Assembly (NCBI GenBank): GCA_004557735.1
Contig: SFFV01000019.1
Coordinates: forward strand, 1-35,444
Length of the DNA stretch: 35,444 bases
Source of the DNA: Clostridiales bacterium
GTDB taxonomy: Bacteria; Bacillota; Clostridia; Oscillospirales; Oscillospiraceae
Direction: 5' to 3'
Made by a program: the position numbers and the translations under genes. This document shows positions 7,765 through 15,210 of the stretch, piece by piece (position 1 is the stretch's first letter; every line of letters begins with the position of its first letter). Under the pieces are notes generated by a model. The model was not told the origin of the DNA. It saw nothing but the letters and a program-made list of their open reading frames with translations, and made no database searches.

Positions 7765-7821
7765 AACTGCACCCCGGTCGCCAGACGGCAAATCGTACTG
7801 TCTGACGACCGGGGTGCAGTT
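7765..7821. repeat. Long imperfect inverted repeat (23-bp arms, 11-nt loop)
   Basis: Arms 7765-7787 and 7799-7821 match at 21 of 23 positions around the loop at 7788-7798. It begins 34 bases after the PHP stop codon. No T-tract follows on the plus strand, so it is not a standard terminator. It stops exactly where an orphan coding stretch begins, which suggests a small palindromic insertion or a rearrangement scar. The rest of 7732-8292 holds that orphan frame, a terminator and the lyxK promoter. Confidence 0.7.
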
Positions 7822-7850
7822 CAGAGCTGCTGGACGCCGTTCCGGAGCTT

Positions 7851-8114
7851 ATGCCGCTCGATACCTACACCGAAAAACCGGTGCTGTACATGGCAAAGTC
7901 CGAGTGCGACCGCGATCTTGCGCTGCCGATCCTGGACGAGTACAAAAAGATCATTGAGAAGCACGACGCGCGCGGCAAGGCGTGCACGGGCTGTCTGGAG
8001 CGGTATGCGTTCTATGACAAGGCGGAGCAGGCCTGCTACATCGTGCAGAGCGGCGAGACCTCGCAGTACGCAAACATCATTCTGCAGAAGGGCGTTGTCA
8101 AGCGGAACAAGTGA
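7851..8114 (+). CDS. Orphan short reading frame, probably C-terminal remnant of a lost gene
   Basis: 87 residues from the ATG; the frame is open from 7806, just inside the right arm of the upstream hairpin, and reads naturally there (ELLDAVPEL before the ATG). The composition looks like a real soluble protein, with a CxxC pair in ACTGCLERY. Spacing to a ribosome site is poor: GGAG lies only 3 bases from the ATG. I do not recognise the family. The coding sense before the ATG and the weak start suggest that the front of a longer gene was lost when the hairpin region formed. A genuine short gene is not excluded. Confidence 0.4.
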   Translation: MPLDTYTEKPVLYMAKSECDRDLALPILDEYKKIIEKHDARGKACTGCLERYAFYDKAEQACYIVQSGETSQYANIILQKGVVKRNK

Positions 8115-8132
8115 CCGATTCTTTTCTCCCTT

Positions 8133-8171
8133 CGGGGCGTCCGTGTCGTTTCGACCGGGCGCCCCGCTTTT
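8133..8171 (+). terminator. Intrinsic terminator after the orphan frame
   Basis: Outer stem CGGGGCG (8133-8139) with CGCCCCG (8160-8166), inner GTCG/CGAC, followed by CTTTTAT. It lies 18 bases after the stop at 8114, implying that the remnant is or was transcribed. Confidence 0.65.
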
Positions 8172-8203
8172 ATACTTCCGCCGCTTTGCGGGCAATGAAA
8201 CGC

Positions 8204-8232
8204 TTGCAGATGCCGGCGGAACGCGGTATGAT
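8204..8232 (+). promoter_or_regulatory. Promoter of the pentose operon
   Basis: -35 TTGCAG (8204-8209), 17-bp spacer, -10 TATGAT (8227-8232). Just downstream lies a direct repeat GATAC-AATT-GATAC starting at 8230, a possible regulator site. No regulator gene is encoded next to it. Confidence 0.6.
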
Positions 8233-8292
8233 ACAATTGATACTAATAAAAAAAGAAACGGCGCTTCTGCGCCGTAAAACCGGAGGGACCTT

Positions 8293-9831
8293 ATGCGCTA
8301 TTACCTTGGACTGGACAACGGCGGCACCAACACGAAGGCTGCCCTCTTTACCCCGGACGGCACGCAGGTAGCCGTGGAGAGCGTCGCCACCGCCGCGCTC
8401 ACGCCAGCGCCCGGCTTTGTCGAGCGGGATATGGAGGAGATGTGGCGCGATAACTGCGCCGTCATCCGCGGCGTGCTCGAAAAGAGCGGCGTGCGCGCCG
8501 AAGAGATCGCGGGCGTCGGCCTCTGCGGCCACGGGAAGGGCCTGTATCTCTGGGGCAAGGACGGTAAGAGCGCGCGCCGCGGCATCCTCTCGGCGGACAA
8601 CCGCGCGTGGAGATACCCGGTCGAGTGGCGCGGGAACGGCACGGAGGAAAAGGCGTTCGCCCTCTCCTGTCAGCACGTTATGGCTTGCCAGCCGGTGAGT
8701 CTGCTCGCGTGGCTGCGGGACAACGAACCGGAGACGATGGAAAACATACGCTGGGTGTTTGAGTGCAAGGACTATGTGCGCTTCCGCCTGACCGGCGCGG
8801 CACGCGCCGAGATCACCGACTATTCCGGCAGCGGGCTCATGGATCTGCATACGAAGAGTTTCTCAAAGGAGCTCCTCTCTCTCTTCGGCATCGAGAGCGT
8901 GTGGGACGCGCTGCCGCCGCTCTGCGCCTCGCTCGATATCGCGGGGCATATCACGCCGGAAGCCGCCGCGCTCACGGGACTGCTGCCCGGCACGCCGGTC
9001 ATCGGCGGCATGTTCGATATCGACGCCTGCGCTCTCGCCGTGAACGTCACGGACGAGACGAACATCTGCATGATCGCCGGAACATGGAGCATCAACGAAT
9101 ACCCGCGCCGCGCGCCCATCACGGACGGCTCGGTGCTTATGAATTCGCTGTTCTGCCTGCCGGAGTACTACCTCATCGAGGAATCGAGCCCCACCTCCGC
9201 CGGAAATAACCAGTGGTTCATCGACCAACTCCTTCCCGAGCTCAAAGCCGAGGCAAAGGCGGCGGGGAAGAGCGTTTACGATATTTTGAACGACTGGGTC
9301 GATTCGTTCGCGCCCGGCGACTTTGTGCCGGTATTCCTGCCGTTTCTGACGGCGAGCAACGTGGACCCGCGCGCCCGTGCGGCGTTCGTCGGGCTGAACG
9401 CCTCGCACTCGCGGCGGGAAATGGCCCGCGCGGTATACGAGGGTATCGCGTTCTCGCACCGGTACCATCTCGACCGCCTGATGCGCTCCCGCCCCGACCG
9501 GAGCGGGACGATCCGTCTCGCCGGGGGCGCAGCGCGCTCGAAGGTGTGGACGCAGATGTTTGCGGACGTGATGAACATGCCTGTCGAGACCGTCTCCGCG
9601 GACGAGACCGGCGCGCTCGGCTGCTGCGTGGCGGTCGCGGCGGCGCTCGGCGATTATAAAGACGCCGCGGACGCCGCGGCGCATATGTGCCGGAGCGCGG
9701 GCCGCGTTCTGCCAAGAGCGGACGCCGCAAGGGTCTATGAGAGGAAATACGCGCTGTATTTGAAGACGATCGAGTGCCTGAATGGGCTTTGGCCGGATAT
9801 GCAGCGCTTTATGGAGGAACATCATGCTTAA
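8293..9831 (+). CDS. FGGY family carbohydrate kinase, L-xylulokinase (LyxK) type
   Basis: 512 residues. It starts with the phosphate-binding loop LGLDNGGTNTKAALF (5-19). The region GFVERDMEEMW (41-51), the GKGLYLW segment, ASPTS-like SSPTSAGN and GGMFDIDACAL all follow the pattern of E. coli LyxK/YiaP; D242 is the likely catalytic aspartate. The enzyme would phosphorylate a ketopentose, L-xylulose or possibly L-ribulose, with ATP. It is the first gene of the operon, has GGAGGG before the ATG, and overlaps the next gene by 8 bases. The following 4-epimerase supports an L-pentulose substrate. Substrate choice within FGGY cannot be fixed by eye. Confidence 0.87.
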   Translation: MRYYLGLDNGGTNTKAALFTPDGTQVAVESVATAALTPAPGFVERDMEEMWRDNCAVIRGVLEKSGVRAEEIAGVGLCGHGKGLYLWGKDGKSARRGILSADNRAWRYPVEWRGNGTEEKAFALSCQHVMACQPVSLLAWLRDNEPETMENIRWVFECKDYVRFRLTGAARAEITDYSGSGLMDLHTKSFSKELLSLFGIESVWDALPPLCASLDIAGHITPEAAALTGLLPGTPVIGGMFDIDACALAVNVTDETNICMIAGTWSINEYPRRAPITDGSVLMNSLFCLPEYYLIEESSPTSAGNNQWFIDQLLPELKAEAKAAGKSVYDILNDWVDSFAPGDFVPVFLPFLTASNVDPRARAAFVGLNASHSRREMARAVYEGIAFSHRYHLDRLMRSRPDRSGTIRLAGGAARSKVWTQMFADVMNMPVETVSADETGALGCCVAVAAALGDYKDAADAAAHMCRSAGRVLPRADAARVYERKYALYLKTIECLNGLWPDMQRFMEEHHA

Positions 9832-10519
9832 AAATCTGAAGGAAAGAGTCTGCGAGCAGAATCTGGAGCTGGTGAAGTACGGCCTCGTCGTGCTCACATG
9901 GGGCAATGTCTCCGCGCTCTCCGAGGACGGAAAATACGTCGTTATCAAGCCGAGCGGCGTGTCGTATGACAAAATGAAGGCCGGAGACATGGTCGTCACC
10001 GACCGTGCGGGCAACGTCGTGGAGGGCGATCTCCGCCCGTCCACCGACCTTGCGACGCATCTCGCGCTCTACGACGCCTTCCCCGGCATCGGCGGCGCGG
10101 TGCACACGCATTCGCGCTTCGCCGTCGCGGCGGCGCAGGCGGGGCTGGACATTCCCTGCTACGGCACGACCCACGCCGATTACTTTTACGGCGCCGTCCC
10201 CTGCGCGCGCGAGCTCACGGCGCAGGAGATCGAAGAAGCCTACGAGCGCAATACCGGTCTCGTCATCGCCGAAACGTTCCGGGACCGCGGCATCGACCCG
10301 CTGGCCGTGCCGGCGGTGCTCGTGAAGAGCCACGGCCCCTTCACCTGGGGCAAGACGCCGGAAAAGGCGGTCGAAAACGCGGTCGTGCTCGACGAATGCG
10401 CCCATATGGCGCTGCTCACGCGGCTCTTCGATCCCACCGCGGCTCCGGCGGCGCAGTGCATCCTCGATAAGCACTATTTCCGTAAGCACGGCGCGAACGC
10501 CTACTACGGGCAGAAGTGA
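9824..10519 (+). CDS. L-ribulose-5-phosphate 4-epimerase (AraD/UlaF/SgbE type)
   Basis: 231 residues, normal for this class II aldolase-fold epimerase, which converts L-ribulose-5-phosphate to D-xylulose-5-phosphate with a zinc ion. Zn ligands fit H94 and H96 in AVHTHS and H170 in SHGPFTWG; D75 in STDLATHL matches the catalytic Asp76 of E. coli AraD. The start at 9824 is chosen because ATGGAGGAA lies 10 bases upstream inside the kinase gene and the family begins with M-L-K-x-L-K. An ATG at 9782 would add 14 unrelated residues. It feeds the kinase product into the pentose phosphate pathway. Confidence 0.92.
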   Translation: MLKNLKERVCEQNLELVKYGLVVLTWGNVSALSEDGKYVVIKPSGVSYDKMKAGDMVVTDRAGNVVEGDLRPSTDLATHLALYDAFPGIGGAVHTHSRFAVAAAQAGLDIPCYGTTHADYFYGAVPCARELTAQEIEEAYERNTGLVIAETFRDRGIDPLAVPAVLVKSHGPFTWGKTPEKAVENAVVLDECAHMALLTRLFDPTAAPAAQCILDKHYFRKHGANAYYGQK

Positions 10520-10544
10520 AAAAGAAAACAGGAGGGCCGGAAAT

Positions 10545-11555
10545 ATGGACAGAAAACCCCGTATTCTTGTTGTAGGCATCTTTGTCATGGACCTGATCGC
10601 CTCCACGAAACAGGCGCCGAACCGCGGAGAGACCGTGATCGGTCTCAATTTCCGGACGGCGCCGGGCGGAAAGGGCGCCAATCAGGCGGTGCAGTGCGCG
10701 CGTCTGGGCGCGGAGGTCACGATGGCCGGCCGTGTCGGCAACGACGCCTACGGCCGCGAGACCGTTGCGGCAGCGGGCGCCGCCGGCGTGGACGTGTCCC
10801 GCGTCGTTGTGGACGCCGAAAACCCGACCGGCGTTTCCGCCATTACGCTTGAGATCACCGAGACCGGCGCGCACAACCGCATCGTTGTCTGCCCCGGCGC
10901 GAACGGCGCGATGACCGTGGAGGAGATTTCCTGGATCCGCGACGAGGTGAAGAATTACGATCTCGTCATGCTGCAGTTCGAGCTGCCGATGTTCATCAAC
11001 GAGACCGTGGCGCGCTGGGCGCACGACGCCGGCGTGCCGGTCATGGTAAACCCCGCCCCCGCCGCGCCCGTATCGCCGGAGCTTTACCGGTGCGCCGCGT
11101 TCTTCTCCCCGAACGAGCATGAGGCCGCGGCCATGTCCGGCCACCCGATCCGCGTGGACGAAAACGGCGCGAACGAGGACGACCTTCGCGCCGTGGCGGA
11201 GATCTTCCGCGAAAAGGGCGTGGAAAACCTCATCGTGACGCTCGGCGGGAACGGCTCGGTCGCCGTAAATAAAAACGGCGCCGAGCATGTCGCGTGCGTA
11301 AAAATGCCCGTCGTGGCGGATACCACGGCGGCCGGCGATTCGTTCGTCGCGTCGTTCAGCACGCTCTGGTGCGCCGGGCTTCCGGCGCGGCAGGCGCTGG
11401 CGTTTGCAAGCCACGCCGCGGCCATCACCGTATCGCGTCACGGCGCGATCCCGAGCCTTCCGACGCTTGCGGAGGTAACGGCGCTGCTGCGCGAGCGCGG
11501 CTATGAGGATATGGATTACGATCTTCTGGCACGGCTGGAGGAGAAAAGCCAATGA
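10545..11555 (+). CDS. PfkB/ribokinase family sugar kinase
   Basis: 336 residues, slightly longer than typical RbsK (about 310). It has the N-terminal PfkB signature GGKGANQA (41-48) with the GRVGNDAYG segment, and the C-terminal signature DTTAAGDSF near residue 265, where the aspartate is the catalytic base and the usual G of DTTGAGD is A. The NPAP motif also fits ribokinase. Substrate is likely ribose or another furanose sugar. The gene has AGGAGGG before the ATG and its TGA overlaps the ATG of the next frame (ATGA), so the two were translationally coupled. Confidence 0.88.
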   Translation: MDRKPRILVVGIFVMDLIASTKQAPNRGETVIGLNFRTAPGGKGANQAVQCARLGAEVTMAGRVGNDAYGRETVAAAGAAGVDVSRVVVDAENPTGVSAITLEITETGAHNRIVVCPGANGAMTVEEISWIRDEVKNYDLVMLQFELPMFINETVARWAHDAGVPVMVNPAPAAPVSPELYRCAAFFSPNEHEAAAMSGHPIRVDENGANEDDLRAVAEIFREKGVENLIVTLGGNGSVAVNKNGAEHVACVKMPVVADTTAAGDSFVASFSTLWCAGLPARQALAFASHAAAITVSRHGAIPSLPTLAEVTALLRERGYEDMDYDLLARLEEKSQ

Positions 11556-11903
11556 AAAACGACGGAAAAGCGGCGCTGGCAAACCTGACCGCTTCCGCGG
11601 GAAAAGCATTCGGCGCGTTTCTCGCGGCAGACGCCGGAGGCATACGAGGACGCGGTCACGCTCATTGAGGAATGCCGCGCCGCGGGACACCGCGTCCATG
11701 TGACCGGCATCGGAAAGCCCGGCCATGTGGCGGGGTACGGAGCCTCGCTCCTCTCTTCCAGCGGCACACCGTCCTACTTCCTCCACGGCACGGAGGCGGT
11801 GCACGGCTCCTGCGGCCAGTTGGAGGAGGGCGACGCGCTTTTGCTCGCGCATGTGGATGAAGAGGGCGGCCCGCTTGGCAAAATCCGCGATAACGAGCGC
11901 TGA
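11552..11903 (+). pseudogene. Eroded SIS-domain sugar-phosphate isomerase (KpsF/GutQ-like)
   Basis: The ATG overlaps the ribokinase stop. The first frame gives MKNDGKAALANLTASAGKAF and then runs out at 11668. The next frame resumes with QTPEAYEDAVTLIEEC, then HVTGIGKPGHVAGYG and a STGTP-like SSSGTPSYFLHGTEAVHG, which are clear SIS features. The shift is in a CTCGCGG stretch near 11620, consistent with loss of one GC dinucleotide from GCGC. A second lesion follows: after LEEGDALLL the expected SNSGET motif is missing, the text jumps to AHVDEEGGPL and straight to GKIRDNE, which resembles the family's far C-terminal HPGGALGKxR. About 110-120 residues remain of an expected 190-210. Two independent lesions make sequencing error an unlikely full explanation. 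Confidence 0.75.
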
Positions 11904-11947
11904 ACGCGCCGGAATACCGCACATTTTCGGGAGAAAGAGGAAGAACC

Positions 11948-13429
11948 ATGAAAAACGTGACATCGGATAAGCGCAATCTCTGGATGTTCCCCCTCGGCAC
12001 GGTTGGACGGGATATGATCTATAACCTGTTCACCAACTTCATTTTCACCTACATTCTGTTCACGCGCCATCTCACCGCCGCACAGCTCGGCGCGGTGACG
12101 GCGATCATGGTCGGCGCGCGCGTGTTCGACGCGCTCAACGACCCCGTCATGGGCAACATCATCGAGCGCACCCGCTCGCGCTACGGCAAATTCAAGCCGT
12201 GGCTCGTGATCGGCATCCTGTTCACGTCCGTCGTCGTGTATCTCGCGTTCAACACGGATCTGCAGGGATGGAGCTTCATCGCATTTTTCGGCGTGATCTA
12301 TTTCCTTTATTCGATCACCTACACGATGCACGACATCTCCTACTGGGGGATGGTATCGGCGCTGAGCTCCGATCCGCATGTGCGCAATTCGCTCACGTCC
12401 CGGACAAATCTCTTTGCCGGCATCGGCGGCGTTATCGCCTCCATCCTCATTCCGATGCTTACCACCGGCAGCGGAACGCTCGGCGGCAGCACCGCGACGG
12501 CCTATGGCCGCGTTTCGCTCGTAATCTGCATTCTCGCGCCGCTTTTCCTCTGCGCCACGGTCTTCGGCGTGCGCGAGCGCCGGGACTACAATACGAAAGA
12601 GGTCCCGCCCGTCAGCTTCAAAAAGATCTGGAGCACCATCACCGGCAATCCGCAGATCCTCTGGATCTCGCTCGTGTTTTTGCTGCAGCAGATCGGAAAC
12701 GGCGTCGTCGTGGGCGGGCTCGGCTCAACGTATGTGTACTTCGCCTTCGGGTATGAGGGCGGGCTGTACTCGCTCTTCAACACCGTCGGACTTGCCGCAA
12801 CGGCGCTTCTCATGATCTTCTATCCCATGCTCGCCAGACGCTTCCGCCGCAAGGTCATGATGGATAAGCTCATGCTGCTCTCGGCTGCCGGCTACGCGGT
12901 CATGATCGTATCCGGACTGGCGATGAGCGGCGGCATGGTGAAGTTCTGGCTGCTCACCGCGGGCTACATGATCGCGAACCTCGGCCAGTACGGCTTCTAT
13001 CTCATCATGATGATCTCGCTCATCAACACCGTGGAATACAACGAATACCTCTGCGGCGAGCGCGACGAGGCGATCATCACCTCTCTCCGGCCGTTCTTCA
13101 CGAAGCTCTCCTCGGCCATCGTCGTGGCGCTCACGTCCGCGACGTACCTTATCTTCGGCGTCACGGGCTATACCAACCGCATCTCCGCGCTCGAGCGCGC
13201 GGCCTCGCTCGGCGAGATCGCCGAAGCCGACAAGCTCGCGCAGATCGGCGGCATCATCTCCTCCATCCGGCCGGGGCAGTCGAGCGGACTGCTGCTTTGC
13301 ATGACGGTGCTGCCGTTTGCGCTCATGTACGCGAGCTATGTGATCTATAAGAAGCGCTACATTCTCGACGAGGACAAATATGCCGAGGTGTGCGCCGAGC
13401 TGGAAAAGCGCCGCGCCGCGGCAAAGTAA
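11948..13429 (+). CDS. GPH family sugar:cation symporter (MFS, MelB-like)
   Basis: 493 residues with about 12 membrane segments. The GPH signature is visible: FDALNDPVMGNIIERTRSRYGKFKPW-type loop after helix 2 (split here as FDALNDPVMGNI and RSRYGKFKPW), with the aspartate used for cation coupling. Members import melibiose, xylosides, pentosides or hexuronides with Na+ or H+. Position after two kinases and a 4-epimerase suggests a pentose or pentoside substrate. AGAGGAAG precedes the ATG. It is the last intact gene of the operon. Confidence 0.9.
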   Translation: MKNVTSDKRNLWMFPLGTVGRDMIYNLFTNFIFTYILFTRHLTAAQLGAVTAIMVGARVFDALNDPVMGNIIERTRSRYGKFKPWLVIGILFTSVVVYLAFNTDLQGWSFIAFFGVIYFLYSITYTMHDISYWGMVSALSSDPHVRNSLTSRTNLFAGIGGVIASILIPMLTTGSGTLGGSTATAYGRVSLVICILAPLFLCATVFGVRERRDYNTKEVPPVSFKKIWSTITGNPQILWISLVFLLQQIGNGVVVGGLGSTYVYFAFGYEGGLYSLFNTVGLAATALLMIFYPMLARRFRRKVMMDKLMLLSAAGYAVMIVSGLAMSGGMVKFWLLTAGYMIANLGQYGFYLIMMISLINTVEYNEYLCGERDEAIITSLRPFFTKLSSAIVVALTSATYLIFGVTGYTNRISALERAASLGEIAEADKLAQIGGIISSIRPGQSSGLLLCMTVLPFALMYASYVIYKKRYILDEDKYAEVCAELEKRRAAAK

Positions 13430-13541
13430 GGAGAACGCCGTTTCCGTCGCCGCGGCGGTCAACGAGCGCGACGGCTGCCGGAAGCGCCTGCGGAAACCAG
13501 ACCCGTATCTCTCCGCGCCGGAGAGCAAAACCGAACAATGA
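13430..13541 (+). pseudogene. Possible C-terminal gene remnant after the symporter
   Basis: An AAGGAG ribosome-site-like stretch (13428-13433) follows the symporter stop but has no start codon after it. Instead a frame with normal-looking codon use runs from 13437 (AVSVAAAVNERDG) to a TGA at 13539, directly before the operon terminator. This is what an internal deletion of one more operon gene would leave. The stretch is only about 34 codons and I recognise no family. Confidence 0.3.
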
Positions 13542-13582
13542 AAATCGGAGACGCCGCAAACGCAGCGTCTCCGATTTTTCCT
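13541..13582. terminator. Bidirectional terminator between the pentose operon and the DUF1667 gene
   Basis: Perfect 14-bp stem AAAATCGGAGACGC (13541-13554) with its complement (13565-13578), 10-nt loop, then TTCC after a run of T on the plus strand and TTTT-CATTG on the minus strand. It ends both converging units. Confidence 0.85.
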
Positions 13583-13593
13583 TATATTATCTC

Positions 13594-13950
13594 TTATTCC
13601 GCGTCAAGATCGGCGGCGGCGACGAGATTTGAACCCGTCCCGGCGATGTTCGTGCAGAGAATATCGCCGATACGCACCGGCGCGGTGACTTCCAGCGCGC
13701 GGACGGCGTCCATCACATCGAAGATCTTGTCCTTCGGCACGTCCGGCACAGTCTTCACCGCGACGACCGGGCGCACGCCGCCGAGCGCGCGTACGGTGCT
13801 CGTCACGGTGCGCACAGGCGCCGTGGCCTCGCTTTTGGCGTACTCCGCGCCGCGCGGGCAGGTGTTGCCCGTCACGGACACGACGGCGCCGTTTTCCAAT
13901 TCTACATGGATGGCGCAGCCCATCGGGCAGCGGATGCAGGTAAGCTCCAT
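13594..13950 (-). CDS. DUF1667 domain protein, small Fe-S-type partner of the oxidoreductase pair
   Basis: 118 residues. Four cysteines near the N-terminus (C5, C8, C12, C31 in CIRCPMGC and TCPRG) look like metal or Fe-S ligands. DUF1667 genes regularly follow a GlpA-like and a GlpB-like FAD protein in Clostridia and Thermotoga, forming a three-part complex of the glycerol-3-phosphate dehydrogenase/HcnABC type. The ATG has GGAGGAG upstream within the end of the preceding gene, only 3 bases separate the frames, and it is last in the operon. A role in electron transfer is inferred. Confidence 0.88.
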   Translation of the reverse strand: MELTCIRCPMGCAIHVELENGAVVSVTGNTCPRGAEYAKSEATAPVRTVTSTVRALGGVRPVVAVKTVPDVPKDKIFDVMDAVRALEVTAPVRIGDILCTNIAGTGSNLVAAADLDAE

Positions 13951-13953
13951 GAT

Positions 13954-15210
13954 CTACTCCTCCTCCACACAGAATACGACTTCCTGCGCGCTCTCGCCAA
14001 GGGCTTCGCGCGTGAGCGTGAACGACTCCATCTCGCCGGGCGCCATGATCGGTTTTTTGCGGTGGGAAATGCGCTTCCCGTCCACATAGCAGGAGAGATA
14101 TTTGCCGTAGTACGGATTCGCGACGCGGAAGCGAACAACGACGCTCTCGCCCATCGCGGCGGGCCGGACGGTCTGCGGCACGGTGTAGCGCACGCCGTCG
14201 CGCCCGGTGAGCTTTACCACGCGCGTACTCTTCGGCGTGCCGCCGCGGACAAACCTCGCCGCCGCCTTGCCGGCGCGCGCGGCCTCCTCGGACACATAGT
14301 CCACAAGATCGTGAACGTGCAGAACGTTGCCGCAGGCGAAGATACCGGGGACGTTCGTTTCGAGCGACTCGTTGACTGCCGGGCCGCCGGTCACGCGGTC
14401 GAGCATAACCTCCGCGCCCTCGGAAAGCTCGTTCTCCGGCAGGAGACCGACGGAGAGCAGCAGCGTATCGCACGGGATGTACTTCTCCGAGCCGGGGACC
14501 GGCTTGCGGTCGGCGCCGACCTCGGCGAGCGTCACGCCCTCGAGCCGTTCCCTGCCGTGGATGTCCACGACCGTGTGGCTGAGCAGCAGGGGGATGCCGT
14601 AGTCGTGCAGGCACTGCACGATGTTGCGCTTGAGCCCGCCGGAGTACGGCAGAAGCTCGGCAACGCACCGGACGTGCGCGCCCTCGAGCGTCATGCGGCG
14701 CGCCATGATGAGGCCGATATCGCCGCTGCCGAGAATGACGACCTCGCGTCCGGGCAGGAAGCCCTCAAGATTCACGAGCCGCTGCGCCGTACCGGCGGAG
14801 TAGATGCCCGCCGGGCGGTAGCCGGGAATGTTCAGCGCCCCGCGAGGCCGTTCGCGGCAGCCCATGGCGAGAATGACGGCGCGAGCGCGGAGCTGCTCCA
14901 CGCCGCGCTCGCGGCTCGTAACGGTGAGCACGCGCTCGTTCGAGAGCGAGAGCACCATCGTGGAAAGACGGATGGCGACGCCCAGCTCCCCGGCGCGGGA
15001 CAGAAAGCGCGCGGCGTACTCCGGGCCGGTCAGCTCCTCGCGGAACGTGTGCAGGCCGAAGCCGTTGTGGATGCACTGATTCAAAATGCCGCCGGGGACG
15101 CTGTCGCGCTCGATGACGAGCACATCGTCCACGCCCGCCTCCTTCGCGGCGATGGCGGCGGCGAGACCGGCCGGACCGGCGCCGATGATGACGATATCGT
15201 AGGTGTTCAT
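13954..15210 (-). CDS. NAD(P)/FAD-dependent oxidoreductase (GlpB/HcnB-like subunit)
   Basis: 418 residues. The FAD-binding Rossmann motif GAGPAGLAAA is at 10-19, and a second GSGDIGLIMARR motif near 165 fits NAD(P)H. NVPGIFACGNVLHVHDLVD is the usual second FAD contact of pyridine-nucleotide disulfide-type oxidoreductases, but no CxxxxC redox disulfide follows the first motif. Its ATG overlaps the stop of the upstream GlpA-like gene (ATGA), so the two are coupled. It probably takes electrons from the partner dehydrogenase or hands them to NAD(P). Confidence 0.88.
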   Translation of the reverse strand: MNTYDIVIIGAGPAGLAAAIAAKEAGVDDVLVIERDSVPGGILNQCIHNGFGLHTFREELTGPEYAARFLSRAGELGVAIRLSTMVLSLSNERVLTVTSRERGVEQLRARAVILAMGCRERPRGALNIPGYRPAGIYSAGTAQRLVNLEGFLPGREVVILGSGDIGLIMARRMTLEGAHVRCVAELLPYSGGLKRNIVQCLHDYGIPLLLSHTVVDIHGRERLEGVTLAEVGADRKPVPGSEKYIPCDTLLLSVGLLPENELSEGAEVMLDRVTGGPAVNESLETNVPGIFACGNVLHVHDLVDYVSEEAARAGKAAARFVRGGTPKSTRVVKLTGRDGVRYTVPQTVRPAAMGESVVVRFRVANPYYGKYLSCYVDGKRISHRKKPIMAPGEMESFTLTREALGESAQEVVFCVEEE

